A DNA stretch of 64,000 bases from Capnocytophaga bilenii. Its GTDB lineage: Bacteria; Bacteroidota; Bacteroidia; Flavobacteriales; Flavobacteriaceae. The notes under the pieces are model-generated. The model searched no databases. It was not told the DNA's origin and was given only the letters and a program-made list of their open reading frames with translations. This document shows positions 37,560 to 46,584 of this stretch, piece by piece. Both the position numbers and the translations under genes were made by a program. The DNA is taken from NCBI RefSeq assembly GCF_017565765.1, contig NZ_JAGDYP010000007.1, positions 62,001-126,000 of the forward strand, written 5' to 3'. How positions within the stretch are numbered: position 1 is the stretch's first letter; each line of letters begins with the position of its first letter.

Positions 37560-38437
37560 ATTTCTGCTGAAGCCACTACTGTCTCTTTATTGATTTTCTT
37601 TACCAATCCTTGTAACACTTTACCAGGACCTACTTCTATGAATTCTGTAGCACCATCGGCAATCATCTGTTGCACACTTTGCGTCCATTTTACAGACGCT
37701 GTAAGCTGATTGATAAGGTTCTTTTTGATGTCGTTTTCATTGCTAACCGCTGTGGTAGTCACATTCTGATATACAGGGCAATAAGGCTTGCTAAAACGCG
37801 TTTGCTCTATAGCAGCTGCCAATTCCTCTTCGGCTGGTTTCATCAAAACTGAATGAAACGCTCCTCCTACAGGCAAAATAAGGGCACGTTTCGCTCCTGC
37901 TTCTTTCATTTTCTCACAAGCCGCTTCTACTGCTTTTATCTCTCCCGAAATCACCAACTGACCAGGACAGTTGTAATTGGCTGGGGTTACGATCCCTTCT
38001 ACAGAAGCGCAAAGTTCTTCTACCTTGCTATCTTCCAAGCCCAATACCGCTGCCATCGTACCAGGTTTTAGCTCGCAAGCCTTTTGCATAGCGGCTGCTC
38101 GTTTAGCTACCAACTGCAACCCATCTTCAAAAGTAAGTGTACCATTAGCCACCAAAGCAGAAAACTCACCCAATGAGTGCCCAGCAACCATTTGGGGAGC
38201 AAAAGATTTACCAAGTACTTTACTCAAGATAACAGAGTGCAGAAATATGGCAGGCTGGGTTACTTTAGTTTGTTTAAGACCTTCATCGCTACCAGCAAAC
38301 ATTTCTTCGGTAATAGCAAAACCTAATATATTATTAGCAGCTTCAAAAAGTGCTTTTGCTTCTGCTGATTTTTCATATAAATCGAGCCCCATTCCTACAA
38401 ATTGGGCTCCTTGTCCAGGAAAAATATATGCTTTCAT
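37556..38437 (-). CDS. fabD: Malonyl-CoA:ACP transacylase
   Basis: The 293-residue protein has FPGQGAQFVGMG, the nucleophile elbow VAGHSLGEFSAL, the arginine region VAKRAAAMQ, and the catalytic His in LPVGGAFHSVLM. It loads malonyl groups onto acyl carrier protein to feed fatty acid elongation. The length matches the family (about 290-310). A TATCTTTG box lies 38 bases upstream. It is followed without gap by the MlaF-like ATPase gene, linking fatty-acid synthesis with lipid transport. Confidence 0.96.
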   Translation of the reverse strand: MKAYIFPGQGAQFVGMGLDLYEKSAEAKALFEAANNILGFAITEEMFAGSDEGLKQTKVTQPAIFLHSVILSKVLGKSFAPQMVAGHSLGEFSALVANGTLTFEDGLQLVAKRAAAMQKACELKPGTMAAVLGLEDSKVEELCASVEGIVTPANYNCPGQLVISGEIKAVEAACEKMKEAGAKRALILPVGGAFHSVLMKPAEEELAAAIEQTRFSKPYCPVYQNVTTTAVSNENDIKKNLINQLTASVKWTQSVQQMIADGATEFIEVGPGKVLQGLVKKINKETVVASAEI

Positions 38438-38474
38438 TATTTTATTTTTATTCTATTATTAATCACTCAAGTTA

Positions 38475-38482
38475 CAAAGATA
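38475..38482 (-). promoter_or_regulatory. -7 element for fabD-mlaF
   Basis: On the minus strand the sequence reads TATCTTTG, 38 bases before ATG 38437. The box lies just beyond the stop codon of the upstream unknown gene (38515). Confidence 0.65.
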
Positions 38483-38514
38483 CTTCTTTTTCAGAAAATT
38501 ACCAAATAAACTAC

Positions 38515-39774
38515 CTATTTTTTCATCGTACTATAAAAATAACGTACCTCGTATTGTTTTTTATTCTTTCTGTAGTAAGTTGTTGTTAGTACGGCTTTTT
38601 TAGAGGAAAAATCAAGCATTGCAATACCCCCTTCATCTACTACCGATTTTCGCTCTATAGCAGTATCATAGGTATAAACTGTTCTATCTACTTCATCCCA
38701 TTTATCAGCCTTAGCGTTGTACTCATAGGTGGCTGCGATAGTTCTATTACCCTCATTATCATACTGATAGGTAGCTTTTACTTTTTCTTTTGCTTCCTCG
38801 TTATAGGTTATGGCGTGCTCTAATAGGTTACCATCTTCATCGTATTTGTAATTTTGTGCTTCTACTTGTTCAAAGCCTCCTTTATTTGTATTCCATTGGC
38901 GCTTTATATAACTTTCTATACGGTAATTTTCGTTATATTTTTCTTCAGCTAAAAAGAAGTCGTCCCATTTTTGTTCTTTTTCATTCCATCTTTGCTTCAA
39001 TGAAGTTATTTTTTTAGGTGATATGCTCATTTTCTGGCAATTTCGTTCTTTAGGTTGCCATTTTCCACCTAATAACTCATAATAAACTGAATAATCTCCT
39101 ACAATACTGTCTTTTCCATATTCGTATTTTGCGTTATCTGTCCATTTTCCGTTTTCCCAAAGTGCTTTTACTTCTCCTTGTACTATAGTGTCGTTTTTAT
39201 ATATTGTTGTTATTTTTTCTTCGGGCTGCCAATCTTTTGCTTTTTGCGCTCTGTTATAAGTAATACGCTCTATTTTGTTTCCTTTTTCATTTTCTAAATA
39301 GGTTTCCTTACTATTGGGTTGCCAACGGCTCCCTTCAGGACAGTTATAAACAATATAATAATAGTAATTACCTTTTTTATAGAGCTCTTCTTTGCGTTCT
39401 TTCACCCATTTATTTTTAAATGAGGTATAAACAGAAGTAGTTTTCTTGTCTTTGCCAAATTTATAGGTTTCTTTTTGGTATTTTTCCCACTTTTCATCAG
39501 ATTTTCGTCCGTCATAGGTCTCATATAAGATATTTCGTCCGTCTTTATCGTATTTAAACACACTTTTTCTTATATAAGGGTTCATTGTCATTACAGTATT
39601 TTCTTTTATGAGTGTACGTTTTGCCTCATCGTAATGTTGCTTGTTTATATAAACGCCCTCTATACCACCTTCATCTGTTGCCCATAATTGGGTTTGAAGG
39701 CTATCTAAATGCATACGTTGTGCTTGTACCAAAAAAGTACTACACAGGGTCAATAATAAGAGATAGATTTTCAT
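38515..39774 (-). CDS. Secreted protein of unknown function with YD-like repeats
   Basis: From ATG 39774 the protein has 419 residues with a signal peptide (MKIYLLLLTLCSTFLVQAQ). The rest is a series of about nine irregular repeats of 35-45 residues with Trp, then a YxYDxxGN-type turn (for example YKYDEDGNLLEH and YQYDNEGNRTIAA). This is reminiscent of YD/RHS or MORN-like beta repeats. No catalytic motif is recognised. The ATG overlaps the coaBC stop by 4 bases (ATGA), which rules out the upstream in-frame start. In many Flavobacteriia this position holds a DUF4835 gene and recN, neither of which is seen. Confidence 0.7.
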   Translation of the reverse strand: MKIYLLLLTLCSTFLVQAQRMHLDSLQTQLWATDEGGIEGVYINKQHYDEAKRTLIKENTVMTMNPYIRKSVFKYDKDGRNILYETYDGRKSDEKWEKYQKETYKFGKDKKTTSVYTSFKNKWVKERKEELYKKGNYYYYIVYNCPEGSRWQPNSKETYLENEKGNKIERITYNRAQKAKDWQPEEKITTIYKNDTIVQGEVKALWENGKWTDNAKYEYGKDSIVGDYSVYYELLGGKWQPKERNCQKMSISPKKITSLKQRWNEKEQKWDDFFLAEEKYNENYRIESYIKRQWNTNKGGFEQVEAQNYKYDEDGNLLEHAITYNEEAKEKVKATYQYDNEGNRTIAATYEYNAKADKWDEVDRTVYTYDTAIERKSVVDEGGIAMLDFSSKKAVLTTTYYRKNKKQYEVRYFYSTMKK

Positions 39775-40943
39775 AAGCTCATACATTTTTGTAAAATATC
39801 TTTAGCTACCGCTTCTTTGTGTTTCAGCGGAAACTCTTGTAGTTGCTGGGCAGTGATAAAAGTGATTTTATTAGTATCAGTGCCAAAACCTGCACCTTTA
39901 TCTCGCAGTGAGTTGAGTACTATGGCATCTAAATTTTTCTTTTGGAGTTTGAGCTGCGCATTTTCTACTTCGTTTTCGGTTTCTAATGCAAAGCCTATGA
40001 GTTTTTGGGTAGTTTTGAGTTTACCCAAAGAAGCAAGTATATCTATAGTAGGAATCAAAGTGAGAGTGAGTTTATCACCTTTCTTTTTAATTTTCTGGGC
40101 AGCTACTTCAGCAGGGGTATAGTCAGCCACAGCTGCAGCAAGTATAGCCATATCACAAGTTTCAAATTGGGCTACTGCAGCTTCATACATCTGTTGAGCA
40201 CTTACTACCCTATGCAGATGAATCTTATTATCAATATTTTTTTCGGCTGAAGGTCCCAATACCAAATGTACCTCAGCACCTTGTCTTACAGCCTCGTTAG
40301 CAATCGCAATACCCATTTTTCCTGTAGAAAAGTTCCCAATAAAACGCACAGGGTCTATAGCTTGATAGGTAGGTCCTGCGGTAATAAGTATTTTTCTGTC
40401 TTTCAGAGGAAGTGTTTCTTGTAAGGCTGTTTCTATAGAAGCAACTATATCTTCAGGTTCAGCCATACGCCCCTGCCCTACCAGTCCGCTGGCAAGCTCG
40501 CCATAAGTAGCAGGAATAATATGATTGCCAAAGCGTTCTAATTTAATAAGATTTTCGGTAACAGTGGGGTGGGCATACATATCTAAATCCATAGCAGGAG
40601 CCACCCATACAGGTTTCTTTGCCGAAAAATAAGTAGCCAATAAGAGGTTATCACACTGTCCTGATGCCATTTTGGCAATAGTATTAGCTGTAGCAGGAGC
40701 AATGAGGAGTAAGTCTGCCCACTGAGCCAAAGCCACGTGGCTATTCCACTGACCATCAATAGTAGCAAAGTCGCTAAGTACAGGTTCTTTAGAGAGCGTA
40801 CTAAGAGTAAGAGGGGTAACGAAATCTTTTGCTTTTTCGGTAAGGATAACGCGTACATTATGCCCTTTTTTCACTAATAATCGCACCAATTGAGGAGTTT
40901 TATAAGCAGCTATACCGCCTGTAATGCCTAAGAGAATCTTCAT
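39771..40943 (-). CDS. coaBC: Bifunctional phosphopantothenoylcysteine decarboxylase/synthetase
   Basis: The 390-residue fusion has an N-terminal CoaC flavoprotein domain (GITGGIAAYKTPQLVRLL, the PAMDLDMYAHPTV segment) and a C-terminal CoaB synthetase domain (ITAGPTYQAIDPVRFIGN-type start, KIKKKGDKLTL). It makes 4'-phosphopantetheine from phosphopantothenate and cysteine. Other CoA genes in the window are panC and coaD. It is third in the bamD-omega-coaBC operon, conserved in Flavobacteriia. Confidence 0.95.
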   Translation of the reverse strand: MKILLGITGGIAAYKTPQLVRLLVKKGHNVRVILTEKAKDFVTPLTLSTLSKEPVLSDFATIDGQWNSHVALAQWADLLLIAPATANTIAKMASGQCDNLLLATYFSAKKPVWVAPAMDLDMYAHPTVTENLIKLERFGNHIIPATYGELASGLVGQGRMAEPEDIVASIETALQETLPLKDRKILITAGPTYQAIDPVRFIGNFSTGKMGIAIANEAVRQGAEVHLVLGPSAEKNIDNKIHLHRVVSAQQMYEAAVAQFETCDMAILAAAVADYTPAEVAAQKIKKKGDKLTLTLIPTIDILASLGKLKTTQKLIGFALETENEVENAQLKLQKKNLDAIVLNSLRDKGAGFGTDTNKITFITAQQLQEFPLKHKEAVAKDILQKCMSL

Positions 40944-41023
40944 CAGCCAAAAATTTTAGTAAAAAAGGCTTTAAACCATAAGGATAGCTTACAGTTTAAA
41001 GCCTTCATATGCAATATACCAAT

Positions 41024-41338
41024 TTATTCAGTTTCACGATAGTATACTTTACCGTCCAACCACTCTTTTACTGCTATGGCTTGTGGTTTAGGTAAACGTT
41101 CATAAAAACGAGATACTTCTATTTGTTCTTTATTTTCAAATACCTCATCTAAGTTGTCATTATTAGTAGCAAAAGCCTCTAATTTTTCTACCAATTCTTT
41201 TTTGATTTCGGCATTTATTTGGTTAGCCCTTTTAGCTATAATCGAAATAGCTTCGTAAATATTTTGAGTAGGGGCTTCAATAGCAGCCTTGTTGTAAGTA
41301 ATGGTAGAGGTAGGTGCGTCTATTCGTTTAAAATCCAT
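41024..41338 (-). CDS. rpoZ: RNA polymerase omega subunit (Bacteroidota type)
   Basis: The 104-residue protein shows the omega/Rpb6 core NIYEAISIIAKRANQINAEIKKEL, where bacterial omega has an ARRARQL-type helix, followed by an acidic tail. Its position 12 bases after bamD and before coaBC is the usual Flavobacteriia order. Omega aids assembly and stability of RNA polymerase. The assignment rests on the short core and synteny. Confidence 0.85.
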   Translation of the reverse strand: MDFKRIDAPTSTITYNKAAIEAPTQNIYEAISIIAKRANQINAEIKKELVEKLEAFATNNDNLDEVFENKEQIEVSRFYERLPKPQAIAVKEWLDGKVYYRETE

Positions 41339-41350
41339 AGTGAATAATAA

Positions 41351-42151
41351 TTATTTTTCTTGTGTTATACTTTTTAATGAACTATTTACTTTGGCAAGCA
41401 TTGTATTAGCATCTTTTTTGAATTTTGTATCAGGATATGCTTTCATTAAGGTTTCATAAGCCTCTTTAGCTACCTGTAGGCGCTCTTCTTTTTTGTGTTC
41501 TACACTATTTATAGCCCACTCATAAGCCGAGTGCAAACGTGTGTAAAGAGCCTCTTCCCTAAATACACTACCAGGGTTATTGAGCAAGAAGTTATCAAGT
41601 GATTTCATCGCTGCCTGATAGTCACGTATCAAATCGTATTGCTTTGCTATCTCAAATTCTTTTTTCTGAAGGCGAGTTAGCAAGTCCAATGTCAGTTCAT
41701 TAGCCTCTTTAGCATACTCAGAGTTACCGTATTTATCTAAAAAAAGCTGTAACTTCTCTAATGCCTGATTGGTATAGGTTTGATCTACACTATATTTAGG
41801 AGATTCCATATACAACGATTTAGCTTCTAAAAAGGCAGCTTCTAAAGCCTTATCACTGCGAGGATACAATTTTTGTAATCGCTCAAAAGGATAAGTAGCC
41901 AGTGTGTACTGTCCCAACTGGTAATAAGCATCGCCTTGCAAGAAATAGATACGTTCGCCTTCAGGGCGACCCGCGTAATCGGCAGCTACCAATTCAAACA
42001 AACGCAGTGCTTTTTTGTATCGCTTTGCTTTGTATTGTTTCTCAGCCTCAGCATATCTTACAGCAGGGTCTGACGATTTGATAGCTTTTTGATATTCATT
42101 ACAAGAGCTAAGCAATACCCCCAAAACACCGATAATTATATAATTCTTCAT
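41351..42151 (-). CDS. bamD: Outer membrane assembly lipoprotein BamD
   Basis: From ATG 42151 the protein has 266 residues. A second ATG 6 bases upstream overlaps the expected transcription start and is disfavoured. A lipoprotein signal (GVLGVLLSSCNEY, lipobox Cys) is followed by TPR repeats (AEKQYKAKRYKKALRLFELV, YQLGQYTLATYPFERLQKLYP). BamD is the essential lipoprotein of the BAM complex that inserts outer-membrane beta-barrels. It starts an operon with omega and coaBC. Confidence 0.93.
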   Translation of the reverse strand: MKNYIIIGVLGVLLSSCNEYQKAIKSSDPAVRYAEAEKQYKAKRYKKALRLFELVAADYAGRPEGERIYFLQGDAYYQLGQYTLATYPFERLQKLYPRSDKALEAAFLEAKSLYMESPKYSVDQTYTNQALEKLQLFLDKYGNSEYAKEANELTLDLLTRLQKKEFEIAKQYDLIRDYQAAMKSLDNFLLNNPGSVFREEALYTRLHSAYEWAINSVEHKKEERLQVAKEAYETLMKAYPDTKFKKDANTMLAKVNSSLKSITQEK

Positions 42152-42161
42152 TAACATTTTG

Positions 42162-42169
42162 CAAAAGTA
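42162..42169 (-). promoter_or_regulatory. -7 element for the bamD operon
   Basis: On the minus strand the sequence reads TACTTTTG. Transcription would start near 42155, leaving an almost leaderless mRNA for ATG 42151. Confidence 0.6.
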
Positions 42170-42193
42170 AATAGTTTTTTTGATATAACCAAA

Positions 42194-42940
42194 TTATGTA
42201 AGCATTCCACCATCTACATTTAGTACCTGCCCTGTAATATAAGCAGATAAATCGGAAGCTAAAAACACACACGCATTGGCTACATCTTCAGGCTGTCCCC
42301 CTCGTTTTAGCGGAATACTATCACGCCAGCCTTGTACTACTTTTTCGTCTAATACAGCTGTCATTTCAGTTTCTATAAAACCTGGTGCTATAGCATTGCA
42401 GCGTATGTTGCGAGAACCAAGCTCTAATGCAATAGATTTGGTAAAACCTATGATACCCGCCTTTGAAGCCGCATAATTACTTTGCCCAGCATTACCCTTT
42501 ATGCCTACTACGCTACTCATATTGATAATCGAGCCTTTGCGCTGTTTCAACATTATGCGTTGCACAGCCTTTGTCATATTAAATACCGACTTCAAATTCA
42601 CTTCTATCACCTTATCAAAATCTTCTTCCGAAATACGCATCAGCAAATTGTCTTTGGTGATACCAGCGTTGTTCACCAATATATCAACACCACCAAATTC
42701 AGCTATTACCGCATCTACAAACTCTTGAGATTGTGTAAAATTTGAAGCATCGCTCTGGTAACCTTTTACTTTTACCCCTTTAGCAGCGAGTTCTGTTTCT
42801 AATTTTTTAGCAGCCTCTACCGATGAGCTGTATGAAAAAGCTATATTTGCCCCTTGTGCAGCAAATACTTCAGCTATACCCCGCCCTATACCACGACTTG
42901 CTCCCGTGATAATTGCTGTTTTTCCTTCTAATAATCTCAT
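42194..42940 (-). CDS. fabG: 3-oxoacyl-[ACP] reductase
   Basis: The 248-residue SDR enzyme has the NADP-binding GASRGIGRGIAE, NNAGI, the catalytic Ser-Tyr-Lys set (MSSVVGIKGNAGQSNYAASK) and a C-terminal ITGQVLNVDGGM. It reduces 3-oxoacyl-ACP in fatty-acid elongation. The length and motifs are those of FabG rather than a generic SDR. It follows the SUI1-type gene by 41 bases on the same strand. Confidence 0.95.
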   Translation of the reverse strand: MRLLEGKTAIITGASRGIGRGIAEVFAAQGANIAFSYSSSVEAAKKLETELAAKGVKVKGYQSDASNFTQSQEFVDAVIAEFGGVDILVNNAGITKDNLLMRISEEDFDKVIEVNLKSVFNMTKAVQRIMLKQRKGSIINMSSVVGIKGNAGQSNYAASKAGIIGFTKSIALELGSRNIRCNAIAPGFIETEMTAVLDEKVVQGWRDSIPLKRGGQPEDVANACVFLASDLSAYITGQVLNVDGGMLT

Positions 42941-42981
42941 TTTTATTATATTATCAATTATTAATTTGTTTATTGATTAGT

Positions 42982-43305
42982 TTATCCTCCCACTCGTTTC
43001 ACTTTAAAGCCTTTTGCTTTTAAGTAATCCATAATCTTATCACGATAATCTCCTTGTATGATAATCGTTTCATCTTTAGTGCTCCCCCCTACCCCTAAAT
43101 GAATCTTTAGCTCTTTGGCTAAAATTTTAAAATCATTATCAGCACCGTTATAGCCTTCTATAATAGTTACGGGCTTCCCTTTACGCTTTTCATACTTACA
43201 AAGCAGCGGTTCGTCTTGCAACCATACATTAGAAGATTCTTCTTGAGGTTCTTCCTCTTCTATATGGTCGGGAAAAAGCGCTTTTAGCTGACTTCTAATA
43301 TCCAT
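42982..43305 (-). CDS. SUI1/YciH-type translation factor
   Basis: The 107-residue protein ends in the eIF1/SUI1 fold: KPVTIIEGYNGADNDFKILAKELK, GVGGSTKDETIIIQGDYRDKI and LKAKGFKVKRVGG. The N-terminal 45 residues are acidic and less conserved. Bacterial YciH can influence start-codon selection, but its normal role is uncertain. It follows the DUF4270 gene with no intergenic base. Confidence 0.92.
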   Translation of the reverse strand: MDIRSQLKALFPDHIEEEEPQEESSNVWLQDEPLLCKYEKRKGKPVTIIEGYNGADNDFKILAKELKIHLGVGGSTKDETIIIQGDYRDKIMDYLKAKGFKVKRVGG

Positions 43306-44808
43306 CTACTTTACTTTTGTATAATGAATAATAAGTTTTGCATCGGTAATTACAGTGCCAAGAGGTGTTACAACACTTGTTTGAGGTACTTTACCTATTT
43401 GGCTACCTTGTTTATACGCCAATGAATTTGTATTTTTCACATTAGAAGCTACTGCAATAGCCAATGGTTCATTCACAGCATTATTATTATTGATAAGGTT
43501 CATTAAATGATTCGTAATCCTTACTCTATAATATGCCCCTTTATTATTCTCTTTGTGTAATTTGCTCAAGTGAACAAGTTCAGAATACGCTGATGTTTGT
43601 CCGTTAGCAGTAGGGTCAAAATTGTAATCAATAAGTGTAGTACCCGATGCAGCTTTGTATATAAATAAACGTTCAGGTTCTTTTTTATAAGTAACACTTT
43701 GGTCTACTGAAAGAATAATACTTGCATCGGTAATCATCATTTTTTCATTTTTCATTCGGGCAATATCACCTGCCGCAATAGTGAGGCTAATTGTGCTACC
43801 CATAGCCCCTCCTAAATAGAATTTATTAGGAGCATTTAGCTGGCTACCAGATTGATTTATCAAGTTCATTGCTACACCTTTTAGTGGCATATCAAAGCGT
43901 TTTTTGCTAAGTGCTGTAGTACCACTATAGGTATAAACTACTTCTATTTTGGCAGCACTCAAATCCATTAGCATCATTACCTCGTCCGATAAGTCGTTAA
44001 GGCTAATAGCAATACCTTTAAAGTATCTTTTAAATCTTTCTGAAGAAGAGAGCTCAGTACTACCTTCTTTGTCTATAATTTTTTGTTGGAAGAATGAAGC
44101 GTCCAACGGCACTCGCAAACCAGGTGCTTGTATGTCATACTGTTTAGTAGTAGTGCTCAGTGTTTTAGCATCAAACTGATAACGCACCATAGGTTTGTTA
44201 TCTATAGTTATTGCTGCGTTGGTTGCAGGAGTGATAACATTGCCTATGTGGCTACTCACATCACTATCATTACTATAATATACCTTAGATTTCAAGTCGG
44301 TATCGATATCACTAAGGTAGTAGTTAAGTTCATTTACAGCTACTTTAAATGAGGCATTTTTATTGCCATAGATAGAGTCTAACTGATATTCAGTATCTTT
44401 TTGGTAATTAGGTTCTTTTAGTAAGCTATTAGGAGTATAAAAAGGGAGGTACAGATAAGCCTCTGTTACTGTTTCACGTTCGTTTTTGTTAGTTCTTACC
44501 TCGTCTGCTTGTGAAGTTGCCCCAAAAGTAGGGTTAGCAGCCGATAAATCCACCTGAGCCACAATAGTAACTGATTTAGTACCAAAAGGAACTTGGGTGT
44601 ATTTACCTAACAAATAGCCTCCCAATCCATTAGTTTGTACCGCAGTTTGGTTTATTTGTTCTACCGAAATAGTAGGGGTAAATACATTTGTTAGATAATT
44701 AGGTTCTTTGAGAAGTGCATTATCTAATTCATTAAATGAATTGTCAGAACAAGCACCTAAAGACATAAGTGCTATGGCTAAAAATAGTAATTTATAAATT
44801 TTATTCAT
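43306..44808 (-). CDS. DUF4270 family lipoprotein
   Basis: The 500-residue protein has a lipoprotein signal (LLFLAIALMSLGACSDNS) and is predominantly beta in composition, with the DUF4270 features VTEAYLYLPFYT, LNYYLSDIDTDLKSKVYYSND and a late region RLFIYKAASGTTLIDYN. The family is restricted to Bacteroidota, outer-membrane or surface located, and of unknown function. It lies between the GT5-like gene and the SUI1-type gene in one transcription unit. Confidence 0.88.
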   Translation of the reverse strand: MNKIYKLLFLAIALMSLGACSDNSFNELDNALLKEPNYLTNVFTPTISVEQINQTAVQTNGLGGYLLGKYTQVPFGTKSVTIVAQVDLSAANPTFGATSQADEVRTNKNERETVTEAYLYLPFYTPNSLLKEPNYQKDTEYQLDSIYGNKNASFKVAVNELNYYLSDIDTDLKSKVYYSNDSDVSSHIGNVITPATNAAITIDNKPMVRYQFDAKTLSTTTKQYDIQAPGLRVPLDASFFQQKIIDKEGSTELSSSERFKRYFKGIAISLNDLSDEVMMLMDLSAAKIEVVYTYSGTTALSKKRFDMPLKGVAMNLINQSGSQLNAPNKFYLGGAMGSTISLTIAAGDIARMKNEKMMITDASIILSVDQSVTYKKEPERLFIYKAASGTTLIDYNFDPTANGQTSAYSELVHLSKLHKENNKGAYYRVRITNHLMNLINNNNAVNEPLAIAVASNVKNTNSLAYKQGSQIGKVPQTSVVTPLGTVITDAKLIIHYTKVK

Positions 44809-44819
44809 TCAGTTATTTC

Positions 44820-45629
44820 TTATTTCTTTAATATTTTGGTATAAAAAGTACGGTATGACTCTTGAAAATTTTCTTTATCGCTGTTGTAAAGTACAGGTTT
44901 TCGCAAGTTTTTAAGGTATGTTTGGAAATCCTCAGGTATTTGCTCACTCACCACAATCACACCATCAGAATGCTTGATAGCGATACGCATCAGGTTGTGA
45001 TAAGTAGGATTCTTTAAAGGTTCTATTGTTTTTTTGCTAATACCATCAAAAGCTACTTTATTGATAAGAGTGTTATCTAAGCTACCCTCAAAATCAGGAT
45101 CGGTAACTGAGGTAATAATCTTACTTTCAGAAAAAATGGGTTCATCTTTGTAATAAGTACGCAAATATAGCGGCAAAAGCGTTGATACCCAGCCGTGTAT
45201 ATGAATAACATCGGGTAGCCAATTCAGTTTCTTAACAGTCTCTACAATCCCTTTTGCAAAGAAAATACAACGCTCGTCATTATCGGGATACATATTACCT
45301 TCTTCATCAAAAAGTGTGCCTGTACGATGAAAATAGTCATCATTATCAATAAAATATACCTGAATACGCTCTTTGGGGATAGAGGCGACTTTGATAATAA
45401 GCGGTACATCTATATCATTGATAACTATATTGATACCTGATAGCCTGATTACCTCGTGCAACTGGTGTCTACGCTCGTTTATATTGCCAAATTTAGGCAT
45501 AAAAATGCGTATTTGCCCCCCATTAGCATTTACCATTCTCGGTGCTTCAAACGACAAATTAGCTAACTCACTATAAGGCGAATACGGCAAAACCTCTGAT
45601 GAAACGTACAGCACTTTTTTATCTTTCAT
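44820..45629 (-). CDS. Truncated glycogen/starch synthase-like (GT5) domain protein
   Basis: The 269-residue protein matches only the N-terminal half of GT5 synthases: VLYVSSEVLPYSPYSELANL, GGQIRIFMPKFGNINERRH, FIDNDDYFHR, RCIFFAKGIVETVKKLNWLPDVIHIHGW and KIAVIVSEQIP-like sequence. The ADP-glucose-binding K-x-G-G-L motif is missing after the first strand, and the second Rossmann half (GT1 domain) is absent. It is therefore unlikely to be an active glycogen synthase. It is the first gene of the DUF4270-SUI1-fabG unit and diverges from panC, an arrangement common in Flavobacteriia. Confidence 0.78.
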   Translation of the reverse strand: MKDKKVLYVSSEVLPYSPYSELANLSFEAPRMVNANGGQIRIFMPKFGNINERRHQLHEVIRLSGINIVINDIDVPLIIKVASIPKERIQVYFIDNDDYFHRTGTLFDEEGNMYPDNDERCIFFAKGIVETVKKLNWLPDVIHIHGWVSTLLPLYLRTYYKDEPIFSESKIITSVTDPDFEGSLDNTLINKVAFDGISKKTIEPLKNPTYHNLMRIAIKHSDGVIVVSEQIPEDFQTYLKNLRKPVLYNSDKENFQESYRTFYTKILKK

Positions 45630-45666
45630 AAAAGTATTTTTATGTTTTAAAATCGCTTAGAAAGCA

Positions 45667-45715
45667 CAAAAGTACAAAAAAATATGTACATATCCACAAA
45701 AAATATATAAGTTTG
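45667..45715. promoter_or_regulatory. Divergent -7 elements for the GT5-like unit (-) and panC (+)
   Basis: TACTTTTG on the minus strand (45667-45674) lies 38 bases before ATG 45629. TAAGTTTG on the plus strand (45708-45715) lies 23 bases before ATG 45738. Neither has a TTG at exactly 19 bases. Confidence 0.6.
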
Positions 45716-45737
45716 CACCCAAAAACTTTTTATACCT

Positions 45738-46580
45738 ATGATTTATACACAACAAAAAGCACTGCATTTAGCTATAGAAACCCTTAAAAATCAAGGGAAA
45801 ACGATAGGTTTAGTACCTACTATGGGCGCACTTCACAAGGGGCATTTATCGCTGATAAAAAAAGCAATTGAAGAGAATGACACAGTTGTAGTAAGTATTT
45901 TTGTGAACCCTACACAGTTTAACAATCCTACTGATTTGCAACGATACCCACGCACTTTAGATGCCGATACGGCACTCATTGCTACCGTTGATAAAAATGT
46001 AATTGTTTTTGCACCCGAAGTAACTGACATTTACGGAAATGATGTTGCTGCTCAGCATTTTGATTTTGGCAATTTAGACAAGGTAATGGAAGGTGCTTCC
46101 CGTCCAGGACACTTCGATGGCGTAGGCACTATTGTTAAGAAGTTGTTTGAAATTGTAATGCCTACTCGTGCTTATTTTGGCGAAAAGGATTACCAACAGC
46201 TGCTTATCATCAAAAAAATGGTACAACAAACAGGCTTGCCTGTTACGATTGTTCCTTGTCCTATAGTGCGCAATGAAGAAGGTTTAGCTCTTAGTTCGCG
46301 CAATGCTTTATTAAGTCCTGCAATGAGAGAACGTGCTACTTTTATCTATCGCACTTTATTGGCTGCTAAAGAGCGTTTTGCTACAGATAGCCCTACAGCG
46401 GTAGAAGCGTGGGTAAATGATATTTTTGCTAAAGAAACTGATTTTCAGTTGGAATACTTTACAATTACAGATGCCGATACCCTATTACATATCACTCAGA
46501 AAGAAGAAGGTAAAAACTACCGTGCTTTTATAGTAGTACACGCCGAAGGGGTAAGATTAATTGATAATATTAGTCTTTAA
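45738..46580 (+). CDS. panC: Pantoate-beta-alanine ligase (pantothenate synthetase)
   Basis: The 280-residue protein has the HIGH-type signature PTMGALHKGHLSLI, NPTQFNNPTDLQRYPRT, the HFDGVGTIVKKLFEIV segment, FGEKDYQQLLIIKKM, and the KMSKS-like region ALSSRNALL. It makes pantothenate from pantoate and beta-alanine with ATP, upstream of the coaBC and coaD steps. It is a single-gene unit followed by a long inverted repeat. Confidence 0.97.
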   Translation: MIYTQQKALHLAIETLKNQGKTIGLVPTMGALHKGHLSLIKKAIEENDTVVVSIFVNPTQFNNPTDLQRYPRTLDADTALIATVDKNVIVFAPEVTDIYGNDVAAQHFDFGNLDKVMEGASRPGHFDGVGTIVKKLFEIVMPTRAYFGEKDYQQLLIIKKMVQQTGLPVTIVPCPIVRNEEGLALSSRNALLSPAMRERATFIYRTLLAAKERFATDSPTAVEAWVNDIFAKETDFQLEYFTITDADTLLHITQKEEGKNYRAFIVVHAEGVRLIDNISL

Positions 46581-46584
46581 TGAT

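Noticed and set aside
37977-38462. A 161-codon open frame antisense to fabD
   Set aside because: The opposite strand encodes a complete, motif-rich FabD; the frame has no recognisable features.
44820-45629. GT5-like gene as a functional glycogen synthase
   Set aside because: The KxGGL motif and the whole C-terminal GT-B half are missing.
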